Origin: Lutjanus erythropterus
Lineage: Eukaryota > Chordata > Actinopteri > Lutjaniformes > Lutjanidae
DNA: 64,000 nucleotides
NCBI GenBank assembly: GCA_020091685.1
Contig: CM034610.1
Coordinates: forward strand, 9,360,746 to 9,424,745
Reading direction: 5' to 3'
This document shows positions 44,480-56,100 of this stretch, piece after piece. The position numbers and the translations under genes were made by a program. How positions within the stretch are numbered: position 1 is the stretch's first letter; the number at the start of each line of letters is the position of its first letter. The notes below the pieces were generated by a model, which had not been told where the DNA came from, ran no database searches, and saw only the letters and a program-made list of their open reading frames with translations.

Positions 44480-44950
44480 CGTGCCATTAAAGGGAAATTT
44501 GGCATTTTTCATGTGGACGATCAGTCATTGTTGATGTTAAATGAAAGAATAAATTACTCAGTGTGAGCTATATTTTCCAAAGAGTTCTCCTGCTGCAAGA
44601 TCTGTTTTTCGTCCTGCACCTAGTGATGTCACAGTGATGTCACTGGATGCAAAGAAGAACTACAGGTTATTTCAGGCTAGCTTGGATTGCTTTGATTTCT
44701 CCTCTGGGTAGCCAGATGGCATGCCTGACGAGTATTTTTGTCACATAACCCTGTATTTTGGCCAACAAAGTCGATGGATGATAACGTAGCAACGTGGGCA
44801 TGGGAGTCACAAGCTCACCCACAATGCATCCTGCTACATGTAGGCACTGCTGTATGGCTCTGTGAGCAAAGAAACTCAGTTTTCTTGGTGATCATAGCAC
44901 ACACTGAGGAATTTGCGGCTCCAGTTGACTACATTTACCATCAACACTGA
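44480..44950. repeat. GTCAACTGA-type repeat, copy 2, internally inverted
   Basis: The left part (44560-44660) reads ACTCAGTGTGAGCTATATTT, CTCCTGCTGCAAGATCTG and AGTGATGTCACAGTGATGTC on the plus strand. The right part (44795-44948) carries the partner blocks reversed: GGGAGTCACAAGCTCACCCA, GTATGGCTCTGTGAGCAAAG, CACACACTGAGGAATTTGCG and CCAGTTGACTACATTTACCA. The element is thus partly palindromic. Related to 38490-38950. Confidence 0.65.
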
Positions 44951-44984
44951 CTGGACCCCCATCCGTGTCATGTGTATGGATTCT

Positions 44985-46005
44985 GTTTATTAACTTTAGC
45001 TCAGCTTATTATACGACACAGAAACATGAACTCCTTCAGTGTGTTCTGGACTCAGGGGTGAATGGGGGCCTTGTGCACTGGGTCAAGGACCTTTAAACTG
45101 ACTGCCCACAAAGAGTCTGTGTAAAAGACATACTTTCTAATGGGGTTGTTTTAAAACACAGGGGTACCTCAGGGTTGCATTTAATCACCGTTATTATTTT
45201 CTGTGTATGCCAAAGAGATGACAGTGCAGGACAGCAATTTTAAGCTGCTCAGATACGCCGATGGCATGGCTTTACTTGAGCTTTAAGGATGTCTGATTAC
45301 TTGACCGATGTGTCCAAGCTCTGACAATGGTGTAAATCCAGCTTCCTGCTAATAAGTGCTGGAAAAACTGAAAAAAGCTTTTTTTAAACCCTTCAGATGC
45401 ACCCCTGTTGCTTATGCTTTGTGATGAATCTGTGGAAAATGTCAGCTGTTTTGCAAGTATTTGGAAACCTACACAGATGACAAATTGAATTTCACAGACA
45501 AAGGTTATTTTGTATGTAAGACAGCCAGTCAGTGACTGTTTCAAATCAGGAAACTGAAGAGGTTTGGGGTCTGTCCTAACATTGTGGGAGAGTACGTCAT
45601 TTGACATTAACAAACAAAAGGATCGCAAACTGGCTAGGATCATTAAAACAGCAGGACAGATAGAAGGCCGCCAACAATAGTTACTGCATGACCTTTACAG
45701 CACAGCTGTACATAGAAAAGCTTTGTTCATCACTGCTGACACTAAACTCTCTGTGCATAGTGAGTTTGAGTTGCTCCTTTCAGGGTGATGCTACACAATA
45801 ACCCTGGCAACCAAAAAGATTTGGGGGGTTTCTTGTGCAACAAATTCCACAAACAGGCTGCATTAATCTGTAGTGGATGTACTGTATATTGTAACGTTTG
45901 TATGTTGTATTAATTGTTGCGATGTAATGAGACTTGACATGTTTTTATTGTATCTTCTGTCCTCAGAAGGAACATAAAGTTGCATTTTACTCTATTCTGT
46001 TCTAT
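44985..46005 (+). mobile_element. LINE 3' half (L2/Jockey-type), dead
   Basis: The reverse-transcriptase core is visible across shifting frames: GVNGGLVHWVKDL near 45056, CPQRVCVKDILSNGVVL near 45104, TGVPQGC (45158-45178) and the catalytic box as YADG (45254-45265) in place of YADD, which loses a metal-binding Asp. KLKRFGVCPNI follows on the opposite reading near 45550. The downstream text fits the fish L2-type order, ending near CATAAAGTTGCATTTTACTC. It would have encoded endonuclease plus reverse transcriptase; only the C-terminal half is present and it carries many stops. Confidence 0.75.
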
Positions 46006-46164
46006 GTAGCTGCTGCCAGTCTGATTTTCCACACACACGACAAAGTCCTCTCTCCATTATTTTGCTTTTATGGCCTGCAGCTTTACTGTTTGGATTCAGT
46101 CTCATCGTTCTCATTGAACTGCCCTGCACCACAGTGATACAAACAAACTAATGAGCAGGTTAGG

Positions 46165-46510
46165 ATACTGAAACCCGGGGCCAATACGGCACCAATTCTC
46201 ACATGACTGGAACCTACTGAACCACATCAGAATGCAGATTACAGTGCCTTATTTCGGTGGGACCTGCCCGAGCTGTCGATTGAAATAGTTAACCTCTGGT
46301 ACAGACGAATCACCAAGTGTGCCTAGTTAACGTTATCGCAACACTCACTCTACATGACCATGGCAGCAGACAACCTACGTTAGCTAGTAGCCACCTTAAA
46401 CATGGTTAAAATGACAAGAACAAACAGCAAAGTGTGGTTAATTTGTTATCAGTTTCATGTGAGTTTTTTTGAGCCTGGTGCGTTGCGCTTCAAACATGTG
46501 ATACGTGACT
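46165..46510 (+). repeat. Probable DNA-transposon relic
   Basis: The blocks AATTCTCACATGACTGGAAC with CTACTGAACCACATCAGAAT, and GTGCCTTATTTCGGTGGGAC with GAGCTGTCGATTGAAAT, resemble parts of fish hAT elements. Neither end is intact. Confidence 0.35.
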
Positions 46511-47439
46511 TTTCAAATCTGGCCCAGTGACACTCCTCTGTCAGTCATCGTATCAAACATGCCTAATAAGAAATAAATAGCTGCATAGGTCCACAGTGAT
46601 TCAGTATGGTAGGAAATCTGTCTGAGGTTAGCTAATATCTGCCAGAGCAAATGAAACATGAGCTCCCAGATTCATCTGGATACTTAAATCCTATTTTCAG
46701 TGTAATAAGTAGTGTCAGAACTGTTGTGAAACGAATGAGACACAGTGTCCCTGACCTTATTTGGTTTTATTATCTCTCATCATCAATCACTATTCACAAT
46801 GACTTGTAATTTAAATTAACCTTAATTCCACTTATTCTCGAGTTTATCTTCATTTAGTTCCTGCCTGTTTTCTCTGCCTACCGCGAGTCATTTTTTAATT
46901 TATGTCCTTGCAAATTGTTTTTGTGTCTCTGCCATTTCTGCATCTGCTCCAGTACCAAATTAATTTAATCGTGTTTTTTTTCCCAGTCTGCCCCTCTAAT
47001 GTCTCTCAGAAATAGTTTTCAAACACATCTGTCTCAGACTCGTACAGCTCCGTCAGAGACCTTGTTATGAGCTGAAGACAGGAAATTGTAATGACAGTGA
47101 TAACATGTATGTAAGTCCTTGTTAGCATACCATCTGCTTATGGATGGATGAGAAAATGAAGCTTTATTGTACTGCTGGGAAAAAAAATAAGCAAGTCTTT
47201 TATACTTCAACTAGATCTGCACTGGAACATACCGCTTCCAGGAAATAGCACAGCCTCACACTTTCAGCCCATCACTGACAAAAGCATCCACTTTCTACCA
47301 CCTACTCACTTTTGTACAGTAAATTACCAATCTGCCAGCAATCAGGATGAAAGCCGTACAAACTAAAATAGCGAATGACGATTAAGTGCTGTGACAAAGC
47401 TGACTGTACTGCAGTGTGGGTGGTGACTGACATTTTAGC
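46511..47439. other. Unassigned unique-looking DNA
   Basis: Stretch 46780-47080 (AATTTAAATTAACCTTAATT, CAAATTAATTTAATCG and others) has no repeat signature and could be conserved non-coding DNA. No coding signal. Confidence 0.4.
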
Positions 47440-47690
47440 CGTACTAGTGGCGTGGCTCGAGGGATCGCAGTGTCGCCTGGTACGTCATTCAGCTGGTCTG
47501 CCATTATTGGTAGGACTGCCATGACATTTAGTGCAGACATTCATGTTCCCCAGAGGATGAATACTTATGAGTCCCCTTGACTTTAATATAGCACCTCCAA
47601 CAGGTCCTTCAGTTCAGAGTGAATTATCTTCACAACTACATCAGATGGGTTTAAATGAAGTTTCATACACACGGACATAAATTTTCTTAT
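47440..47690 (+). repeat. Dispersed fish repeat fragment
   Basis: The run TGCCATGACATTTAGTGCAG, ACATTCATGTTCCCCAGAGG and ATGAATACTTATGAGTCCCC is a diverged copy of a very common fish dispersed sequence. No ends or coding. Confidence 0.55.
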
Positions 47691-49532
47691 AAGGATAAAT
47701 TACACAAAATTTAACTTGTCTGCAGACCTTCAGTGCATGTTGCTCCCCACCTCTCTCTCCCCTCCTTTCTTATTTTTAGCTATCTAATATGAAAGAACAT
47801 GAGAATTATTTGTCCAGTACTCAGGTTTATGACTAAATCTGTGCAAAGCTTGAAATGTTAGTATGATAACCTGCGCTTAAAGCAACGTTATAAATATGTT
47901 CTACTTAGAATAACAGCATCAAAATCATTTTGATCGTACATTGTAATAGCGTGAATGGTACCTCATTTGCCTGTTCTCGCACACTATGTTACTGATTTTG
48001 GGTTAACTGGATTGTGTTTAATGGAGATGTTGTCCTCCGGCTGTGATTTACGGAATTTCCTGGTGGACAGTAAAGTAACCACTGTAACTTAGCTGCTGAT
48101 AGATAGTTAAGCTGCCCCCACATTATAGGATAGTTGGGCAGATGTTGGGTCCGATTTGCCTCTCCCAAGAATCACGGCTCAAGGCTAGACAAGATTATCT
48201 GTCCAAATGATCCTGTAATGTGAGGTATTAACAGATATAATCTTAATGTTACTGACTGAACCAGACTTTGAATCAGAAATATGAAAGATGTTCGATATTT
48301 ACAACTTAAAATCTGGATGATTATGTCAGTACATAAGTGAAAGAGAGGTACTGATGACATATATTAAAACTATTAAAATCTCACCTCCTCACCTTTATTT
48401 TTTTTCACTGCAGTTTTAACATTACTACAGCAAGTTGTTACAGTATGTTTGTCTTAACTGTTTGTATCTGTTTCAGAAGATCACATTCCCCATGAAATGA
48501 CACGAGGTCCCATTCTTCCTGGAATCGCACGAGATCATGCTCCTACTGGCACGATAATCTTGATAATATACTGCGGTGTGTGTTTTGCCATTATTTTCAA
48601 ATCTTGTAGTGTGTGGGTGTTTGAGATTAGATAGAAGAGAATCTGTGAAGTTTCTCTTGATGTGTGTGGTGCTAGTAGTAGTCGAATTAGTAGCTTGATG
48701 TTTGGCTGTGTTAGTGAAGTTGCTGATTGGCTAGTTTTTGATCATAAGTAACATAATCATAACAAATGTATGTGAACATCTGAGCATATTTATAACAGTG
48801 TTGCATGAGGGAATTTCCAAATAGCAAAAAAATACCAAATCACAGCTGCTGTTAACTATTCTTATGTCCCTCATGGGGCTTGCGGTAGCTCTATAATAAC
48901 TTTGATGGGCTTCCTGCTGGCGATATCTGCCCCGATTCACACTTGGTGTCCTCACACTTCCGACACTTCCGATACATACTGTGCTGCTACCTGTATGCCT
49001 AAGAATACCCAAGGTATCACTTGAGAGCTTCAGGGTGTGCAGGATTGTTCCTGTACCACTGTCAGAGTGTATATTAAGTGCTTGTTAACCTGTGAATACT
49101 ATTGTCTGCAGAGTTTGCTGAGGCTCCCTGTGCTCATTCAGGGACAAAACTGCAAAACTTTAAAAGTCCAATTAATTTGGAGGTACAGAGACAGTACAGA
49201 TCAAGTAAACAAAAAAAAAATCTTCAAAGCACATTCAGCACATTCTTCTTAATTCTGCAGAAGTTTTTGCTTGTTCCTCATGTAAAGTACAAATAAATAA
49301 ACCATAAACAACTTTACCAGAGGAGCAGATTTATAAGCAGCTGCTGCTCCTTCTGTCTGTACAAAGTAGACGTGAGTAGAATATTCCAGTAAAAAAGCCC
49401 CTCTTAGGGATGTTCCGATCAATTTAACAGTTCCCATGCTTCTTCTATGGCCCTGAAAAAAACAAAACAAAATCCTGTCTTGTGATTTCACTGCTATCTA
49501 TCATGTTTTGAAGAACCTTGTCTCCTTCTGCG
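47691..49532. other. Unassigned DNA
   Basis: No gene or recognised repeat. Frames at 48731-49012 (minus) and 49037-49252 lack domains. Confidence 0.5.
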
Positions 49533-50369
49533 TACAGTCTTAAAACTAAAGGTGCTACCTACAATCATAAGGGGTTGTAGGATCATAGGAGAACCCTGTT
49601 TGGTTGCTGGTAGAGCCTTTTACAAAGGTTCAACTTGGAACTCTTGCTAGACCCTTTTCCACCAAATTAGCTTCAACAATCCAAACTCTTTCTTCCAAAA
49701 AAGGGTTCTTTGGATGAAAAGAGTTCTTAATGGAACTCTTAGTCTTATAAAGAACCCTATATTAAGCCTTCCTTCAACTAAAGAGTTTTATAGAAGTAAA
49801 TGGTTCTGGGTAGAACCTTAGCCCCTCAGAAATTGCAGTGGTTCCACACAGAACCGTCTCTGGGGAGAAACGTTTTATATTCCTTTGGTTTCATCTAAAG
49901 CCCTAACTGAGGGGGTTCTACTGAGGGCCCCTTTATTTTCTGCTAACAAGAACCTACCCACAGGGTTCTACCTGATACACCTATTATATTACAAAGATTT
50001 AAGCTAGAACTCACGCAGGTGGTTCTACTGAGAACCCTTTTACTTTCATGGGGTTTTATCTAGAACCCACCCAGGAGGTTCTACTAAGAATCCTTTTATA
50101 TTCCAAGAGTTTTATCTAAATCCAATCCAATCCATCTAAAACAAATCTACCGAGAACTCTTTTATGTTGTTGTACAAAAAATTCTTTGATGAAATAGCTG
50201 TTATAGTATTTCAATAATATTTTAAGGATTCTTTCTTCCAAAATGAGTTCTCTGAATGAAAAGGTTTCTCAGACCCTTTCTTTAAAAGAGGATTCTTCAG
50301 AAGCAAATGGCTCTGGGTAGAACCTTAGTCCTTCAGGGAGAACCCTTTTGGAACCCTTCTTAGAGTGTA
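49533..50369. mobile_element. TA-flanked MITE filled with AGAACC repeats
   Basis: The left end is TA|CAGTCTTAAAACTAAAGGTG and the right end is CCCTTCTTAGAGTG|TA; reversed, the right end reads CACTCTAAGAAGGG. The short inverted ends match at 8 of 11 positions, with TA at both sides as for Tc1/mariner-type insertion. The interior is a series of imperfect units built on GGTTCT...AGAACCC spaced roughly 20-90 bases, many of them small inverted repeats. It resembles a fish MITE family starting CACTCTTAAAAATAAAGG. No coding. Confidence 0.65.
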
Positions 50370-50549
50370 CTGGTTTCCCAGATGGGAGTTAACACCTCTA
50401 ACTCCAGACGTCTTTCTACAGCTCCCATTTTCGTATCATTTCCATCGTAGAAAATGTACCCTCATGTTCATAAAATGATGTGGGACACATCCACGACCAC
50501 TATTGTATTTCCATTTAATGCACTTTATTCCCAGTGGAACTGCATTTCA

Positions 50550-50870
50550 CTCTGACACATTCTCTCTTATTTGCAGCTGTACGAGACAGTTGTACCCGGG
50601 GCAGAGAAAAAAGTGGTTCCAGGAGTGATTTGTGGCCACGAGTAAACACACGAGATGAGTGACAGACTTCAGCCCGTCTGCCTCCAGTCAAACACATGCT
50701 CGTGTTCGCAGTCTGCAGTGATGAGCGCCTGGCAGGTGCAGGTCAGCGCTGCGCTCACTCCCGGCGGAGTTTGTCAAGCTATTTGCATGTCCGGGAGGAT
50801 TCTTCAATCCGTCGCAGCAGGAGAGTGCAGCCTCCGCTGAGCTCACATCTGCATGTCATCATGAATAATT
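50550..50870. promoter_or_regulatory. GC-rich unique block with octamer site
   Basis: A clear rise in GC, with CpGs, occupies this block between AT-rich flanks. It contains AGCTATTTGCATGTCC with a perfect octamer ATTTGCAT (50781-50788), GGCAGGTGCAGGTCAGCGCT and ATGAATAATTGG. Open frames on both strands follow from the composition. A conserved enhancer or promoter is a reasonable guess; a non-coding first exon is possible. There is no direct proof. Confidence 0.3.
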
Positions 50871-51706
50871 GGATCCTTCGAATGAAAGAAAAAGATTTTA
50901 TTTCTTTTATTCTTTGAGGCAGCTCAAACACTTGCAGTAAATTCACATTGTTTCAAAGGTGTGTTCAGTCTCAGAATGTACTCAATCTCCTCTGGCTTTT
51001 ATAATGAATGTTTTATAACATCCATTCTCTTATTTTTTTCATGCATTGTGAATTGGTGAATATATAAACCCGCAGGTCACTGCTGAAGACAGTTCCACTG
51101 TGTATTTCTGGTATTTGTGGTGTCTCTGCTCACAGTCTGACCATGTTCCTCAGAGGAAAAACACAAGGAATCTTTTGCACATCGGCCGATAAGAAGCACA
51201 AAGGAAAAAAACTGCTATCCAATCAGTGCAATCGAATTTTTCTGTTCCGTCATCAAAAGAAAGGATGTAGATTTACTGCCAACATGGAGAAAAGTAAGTG
51301 ACTGCCAGCAGAACATTTTGCTCCACAGAGTGCAGCATGAGGCCATGACATCTGGAGAAGATTACATGAGATTACAGCGTGGCTCATTTCACCTCTCTAT
51401 GATAATCTGTCACAGCAGAACGTAAAGAAAGCTTTGATATTATAGAAAAGTATATTATCTTTAGAATAAGCCTGATTTTTATTAGAGAATAAATCCAGAT
51501 TTGAGAGATTTAGCTGTACTGTAGTTGCGTGTAAGCTGCTCTAGTGGGAATGTTGTGGGATCGGTGAGAAAGACGAGACAGAAGTAAATTTAGAATAATC
51601 CAGGAGGAATCTTAAATAAATGAAAACAGCCTTTTTCTGAACGTCCCACTCCAGCCAGTGTTAAATGACCTTTTGAGGCTAATGTTTCTCAAACACAGAA
51701 TAGAGA
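50871..51706. other. Unassigned DNA
   Basis: No gene or recognised repeat. Confidence 0.5.
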
Positions 51707-51850
51707 AGTGAAGTCCCTCCTCTTCCAGTGGATCACCATGCGATCGTTATATGAACCGTATATGGCAAGAGACAAAAACAATTTTGATCCCACTTGGACT
51801 TTATAACAAATTCCGCAAGCTAACGTTAGCCTGGCCTGTGTGTTTTTTAA
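51707..51850 (+). repeat. AAGTCCCTCC-family repeat, copy 2
   Basis: GAAGTCCCTCCTCTTCCAGT, GGATCACCATGCGATCGTTA and CAAGCTAACGTTAGCCTGGC match the order seen at 18705-18985. Confidence 0.5.
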
Positions 51851-53320
51851 CCAGGATGCAGTCACACTGCATTTAGCTTGGCTGCTAAAATGCTACATCC
51901 CTAGCTAACTAGCTAGTGCCACATCTCTGCAGGATGCCACATGACTTCAGCTTCTATTACAGTCATAAACTCCATTTTTAGTTGGTTTCTTTTTTGTTGT
52001 TGTTTACACTGAGCACAAAATTAAATAATTGTATAAAAGAAAATAAATAACATGCATGACTTACTATTTACTCAAATAAATCAATTCTGTTAACATGTAA
52101 TTACTGTCATACAGTTTAGTTTTGCTCCTGAAGGCATCTTTTTACAGCTATATTGATCTCACCCATGCTTGTTGGCACCCAACAGCACCACCTAATCCCA
52201 AACTGTCCTTCACGATTACTGCTGATGTTTTGGAACAGCACAATGAAAACATCAGCACTTCATAATCTGTTGACGTCATTCTCAATTGTGCACGCCGAGC
52301 ATTTAAATGAGCGATTAGAAGAGCTGTGGAGCAGAAACGTACCAAACTGGACTGCTGACTATGAAGAACAGGCAGCGATGTGCTTTTGGCTGCACACTCT
52401 CCTATTGATCCCTGTGAAGGAATGGATGGGGCTGCCTCCAGTCCTAATTGGCTCATCATTACCAAATCATGGACGTACACACACGCCATCACTCAGTGTG
52501 TGGAAAAGCCAAGGCTCCAAGATTATCAATCATCTGGTGCTGTATTTATATTGGATGAAAGTGGAGCAGAACATTAAAAGGCCTGAGCCGACGAGCTCCG
52601 CTTTCCCTTCTTTATTCCCGCTTTCCCACAGGGCCAGTAAATGTCACATCTGTGATTCCAAACTTGTTTGTGGTGACTATCTAACTCACTAACGAGCACG
52701 ACATTACAAATTTGGACATTTTAACTATTCTCTTGGCAAAGAGCGGTCCCATGAAACAGCAACACGATGCTCTCAAGCACACAACCGTTCACTCTCGAAA
52801 ATGTCAGCTACAATCAACAGTCCTCATGTCTCGATGAGTTGTGAGGAACATCTTGAGTTTTCTGCCCGGTGTTCATCCACAGTTCATGCCTCATGTTTCA
52901 TCACTTCGCTTATTTTTCACGTCACTTACCATTTCTTCATTTTTTTTTGCTTCCACCTCCACATATCTTCACCCCTTTGCCTATTTTTCATGTCACTCAC
53001 CATTGCTTTATTTTTTTTGCTTCCACCTCCACATTTCCCCTCCATCCTCACCTCACTTCAAATTTCTGTTCTCTTCCTTATTCCTACCCAATGACAGGCA
53101 TACTGAAGAGGCATCCAGCAGCAGGTGGTTTTATCATTGTGTCTCATTAGGTTTGGATTATATTCTTGACATATAGTAGCACTGTGGAAAACTCAGGTTG
53201 ACATGTTCCAGTCCTGTTGGCTGGAGAATGTAGTCCATAAGTTGTGTCTATTCAATGGAATATCATGGGATGGCGTATAAATAGCACTCAACTTTTAAAG
53301 TAGTAATAACCATGTTATAT
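51851..53320. other. Unassigned DNA with longest open frame
   Basis: Holds the longest frame in the window, 52153-52692 (179 codons, plus), overlapped by a 114-codon frame on the other strand. The plus frame has no domain, signal peptide or repeat. It includes words such as HLNERLEELWSRNVPNWTAD that read as protein-like, but no splice or start context supports it. The pyrimidine-rich stretch 52880-53090 contains a roughly 55-70-base duplication (TTCACGTCACTTACCATTTC and TTCATGTCACTCACCATTGC, then TTTGCTTCCACCTCCACAT twice). Confidence 0.4.
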
Positions 53321-53975
53321 ATGTTTGTTAGATTGTGTACTTGCATTATCCCAAATATTTCCAAGACTGTTCACACTCAGAAAAATCTGTAATTTATTCA
53401 TGAATTCATTCATGTGAAACGTTAACAGTTTGGTTAGGTTTAGGCACCAAAGCTACTTGGTTACGTACTTGAGGTCGGTTAAATATGTTAAGCAAGTTAA
53501 CTTACATAACTTTAAAAAAGTCAGTATTGGTTATATTTTATTTTCGAGTTGTGTACATGCATTATTCCAAAGGTTTCTAACAATGGTCAAACCCAGAGAA
53601 GTCCATCATTTATTCATGGTAACGGTGCATTTCTTTGCTAGCTGCTAGTTGCTATACCTTTCGGGAAAACAGTGGACATGTCGGATATGTCGACTTTAAT
53701 ATTAATTTGTCCATGAACAGGTGCCCTTTGGCGTCATGGTAGCAATAATATACACTTGGTTAATGTTGTGAAATGGTCGCAGTTATTTTTAGGATTATGC
53801 ACCAAAGCTACTTGATTACATATTTGACATAAGTTAAAAATGTTGCACAAATTAACTAAACTTGAAATGAGTCAACACTGACTTTTGGTTTCTCATATGA
53901 CACAAACTGTGTTCTCCTACCCCCGTTTCCTCCAGACTTTGTCGCTCTTTACTACATCATCTGTCATTTCTTCTT
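53320..53975 (+). repeat. TTTAGGC-family repeat, two tandem copies
   Basis: Copy one has box A at 53331-53405 (GTGTACTTGCATTATCCCAA) and box B at 53427-53500 (GGTTTAGGCACCAAAGCTAC). Copy two has box A at 53546-53625 (GTGTACATGCATTATTCCAA) and box B at 53776-53860 (GGATTATGCACCAAAGCTAC). The tail, TTTCCTCCAGACTTTGTCGC near 53929, corresponds to CTTTATCCAGACTTTCTCAT at 7698. The A-B order matches 7.0-7.6 kb, but spacing differs. Confidence 0.65.
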
Positions 53976-54869
53976 CTTTGGCATTTGTGTGTAAAATGAC
54001 ACTTTGTGTCTGCGTATTGTCAGTCAGCAGAAACTGTCAAAAAAAAAAACGTGGTATTAATTGTACTTGCCTATTTCCATTCAGGGTGATTTTTCTCTAG
54101 TATACAGCTGAATGTGGCCATCAGCTGCCAAGTATTGATGATCCTGATTATTTTAGAAGTTTCAAAATGAGGCTTCTTCCTGCAGCTTACTTTTCAAAAC
54201 CGCTCTGTCACTTGGAAGAGCAGCAGAAATCCACACGCACAGAACACCTGCAACCACTGACAAAACACGCTCAGGAATTTGAATCTTGATCCAATTATGG
54301 CAAGTCTGTGGTTTATAGAGGTGCCAACTGCTCTACGAGGAACGGCAATAAATATCCTTTTTATCTGTCCTAAGAAATTCAACTTTAAGAGTAACGACTT
54401 GTCTTCATGGAGAACTCAACGATGGATACACTGCTCTGGATGGCTTCTGGCTATAAAACGCAGGTGATGAGTATACACACTCACTGACAGGAGACTTTTG
54501 TGTTCCACAGAACAATGGTCTGCGGTCGTCAGTGTGACGCAGTTCTCCGTCAAGGAAAAAATATACATAATCCCACAACACATTTATGATATGTGACTTT
54601 TTTTTTTTTACAGCTGCTGTAAATTGTGATGTATTTTGTTACCAGCCACATACAGAGGTTTTGTAGCTGATTAAAAAAAACACAACTATGTGAATTATTT
54701 CCTCTGAACTTTAACAATCTTTTTATGAGCCTAATTATATTGTAATAAATAAATAATTACACTTTACATCTGTAGAACTTTTATTTAAAGACCTCTCTGT
54801 GTTAGGAACAGATGTGATTGGTACATGTTTGACATTTATGTTTGACAGCTACAAGGCTTCTACATCTGA
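53976..54869. other. Unassigned DNA
   Basis: Nothing recognised beyond a T-run at 54599-54610. Confidence 0.5.
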
Positions 54870-55240
54870 GTGCAAATGTTAGCATGCTAACAGCTAAACA
54901 AAGATTGTTAACATGATGATCACAAACTGTTATATCAATTCAGTGTTCAATGATTTAATATTATCAGTGAAAATATTGATGTATATCATCACCTTTATGA
55001 TACACCTTTATTGTGAAATTCCCATTGTCTGTGTCACACTGTCGATCACATACCCCTGAACTGAATCCAATCAAAATCGTATTGTGGAAAACTTTGTCTG
55101 TCAATGAAATGGTATTTTTCAGTCAATGAAAGATTAATTTGTTCGACTTTACAAAATAAACCCAACCTTCAATCAGTATGAGGGTTAGTAGATAGTGACT
55201 GAATTTTCATTTTTGGGTGAACTATTCCTTTAACTTTCAT
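54870..55240 (+). repeat. Dispersed fish repeat fragments
   Basis: ATGTTAGCATGCTAACAGCT (palindromic TGTTAGCATGCTAACA) with TAAACAAAGATTGTTAACAT resembles the reverse of 25850-25935. The end GAATTTTCATTTTTGGGTGA with ACTATTCCTTTAA (to 55234) is the familiar TTTAA terminus of another fish DNA repeat whose other end is not seen. Confidence 0.45.
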
Positions 55241-55273
55241 TGTTGTTTATTTTGTTGACAGTATTTTATGTTA

Positions 55274-55645
55274 GGGGTGTCACCATATACGGCTATTGAT
55301 GATAACCTATCAATATCATATTAATTACACACATATGATAATATTGTCAGGCCTTCTGGATCCCTTGTTTAACAGTTTGTCTGGTTGCTTTTTCACAATC
55401 CACCAAGTGTAATTGCACTTTTTGTACGCTTTTGAACAGTTATGTTTACAGACTCCTTTTCCTCCTGCCTATAATTGGTTTTTATTGTATTTTATTTGGA
55501 GGCTAATTTATTTGCCAAAAAAGAGGCAATGCACAATAACCAATTATTTCAATTATATTTCTATTCTTTATTTTCTATATATATTGTGAATTCTTTTGGC
55601 CACAATAATTGTGTAGTGAAAATTTGACGTTTTGACATCCCAGCT
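55274..55645. mobile_element. hAT-like MITE, eroded
   Basis: Starts TAGGGGTGTCACCATATACG and ends TTTTGACATCCCAGC, whose reverse begins GCTGGGATGTCAAAA. The interior contains GATAACCTATCAATATCAT and ATATATTGTGAATTC words. The ends resemble hAT termini, but no matching 8-bp flanks are visible, so the call rests on terminal resemblance only. Confidence 0.45.
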
Positions 55646-55789
55646 TTTAAAGAGTTACTGCACACTAAACCTAATGTGAGTGTCTGCATGTGTTTTTCAG
55701 CTGCAAATGAAATGGTCTGACTGTACTCTGATGAAACATGTTATCAATTCTTATCACATTTAAAAATAAAAAGCATTTCATTGGTTGAA

Positions 55790-56100
55790 ATACCCCGACC
55801 CCCCCTCTCAGACCTGTGCCCTCGCTGGAGCATTTCCAGACCTGGGGGTGAAGTTACACTGCGAGTTGTGAACTTTTCAGCAACCATTTTGGTCCACTGG
55901 ATAATCAAAACATTTAGTGACTCATCAGTTCAGATGTCGGATGATCCGGGGCCCGGGTTAGCTCTCTCCCTCTCCAAACAGCAGGAGCTGCAGCAAATTG
56001 ATATGCAAATCAGAATGCGAAGTCACCTGGCAGCTCACCTCCATCACCTAAACAAACAGCAGAAACTTTGGAATTGTGGGAGAGGGGCGTTTGCAGGATG
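55790..56100. promoter_or_regulatory. Possible conserved element: octamer, E-box, FOX
   Basis: A GC-richer unique block carries the octamer ATGCAAAT (56003-56010), E-box CACCTGG near 56024, GCTCACCTCCATCACC and the forkhead site TAAACAAACA (56049-56058), all within 60 bases. The plus frame 55781-56101 (106 codons) is open across it, ending ELQQIDMQIRMRSHLAAHLH. It has no domain and could be an exon, but the dense motif cluster suggests regulation. Both readings are inference. Confidence 0.3.

Noticed and set aside
52153..52692. Longest open frame, 179 codons, plus strand
   Set aside because: No domain, a long competing frame on the opposite strand, no splice or promoter context. A few such frames are expected by chance in 64 kb.
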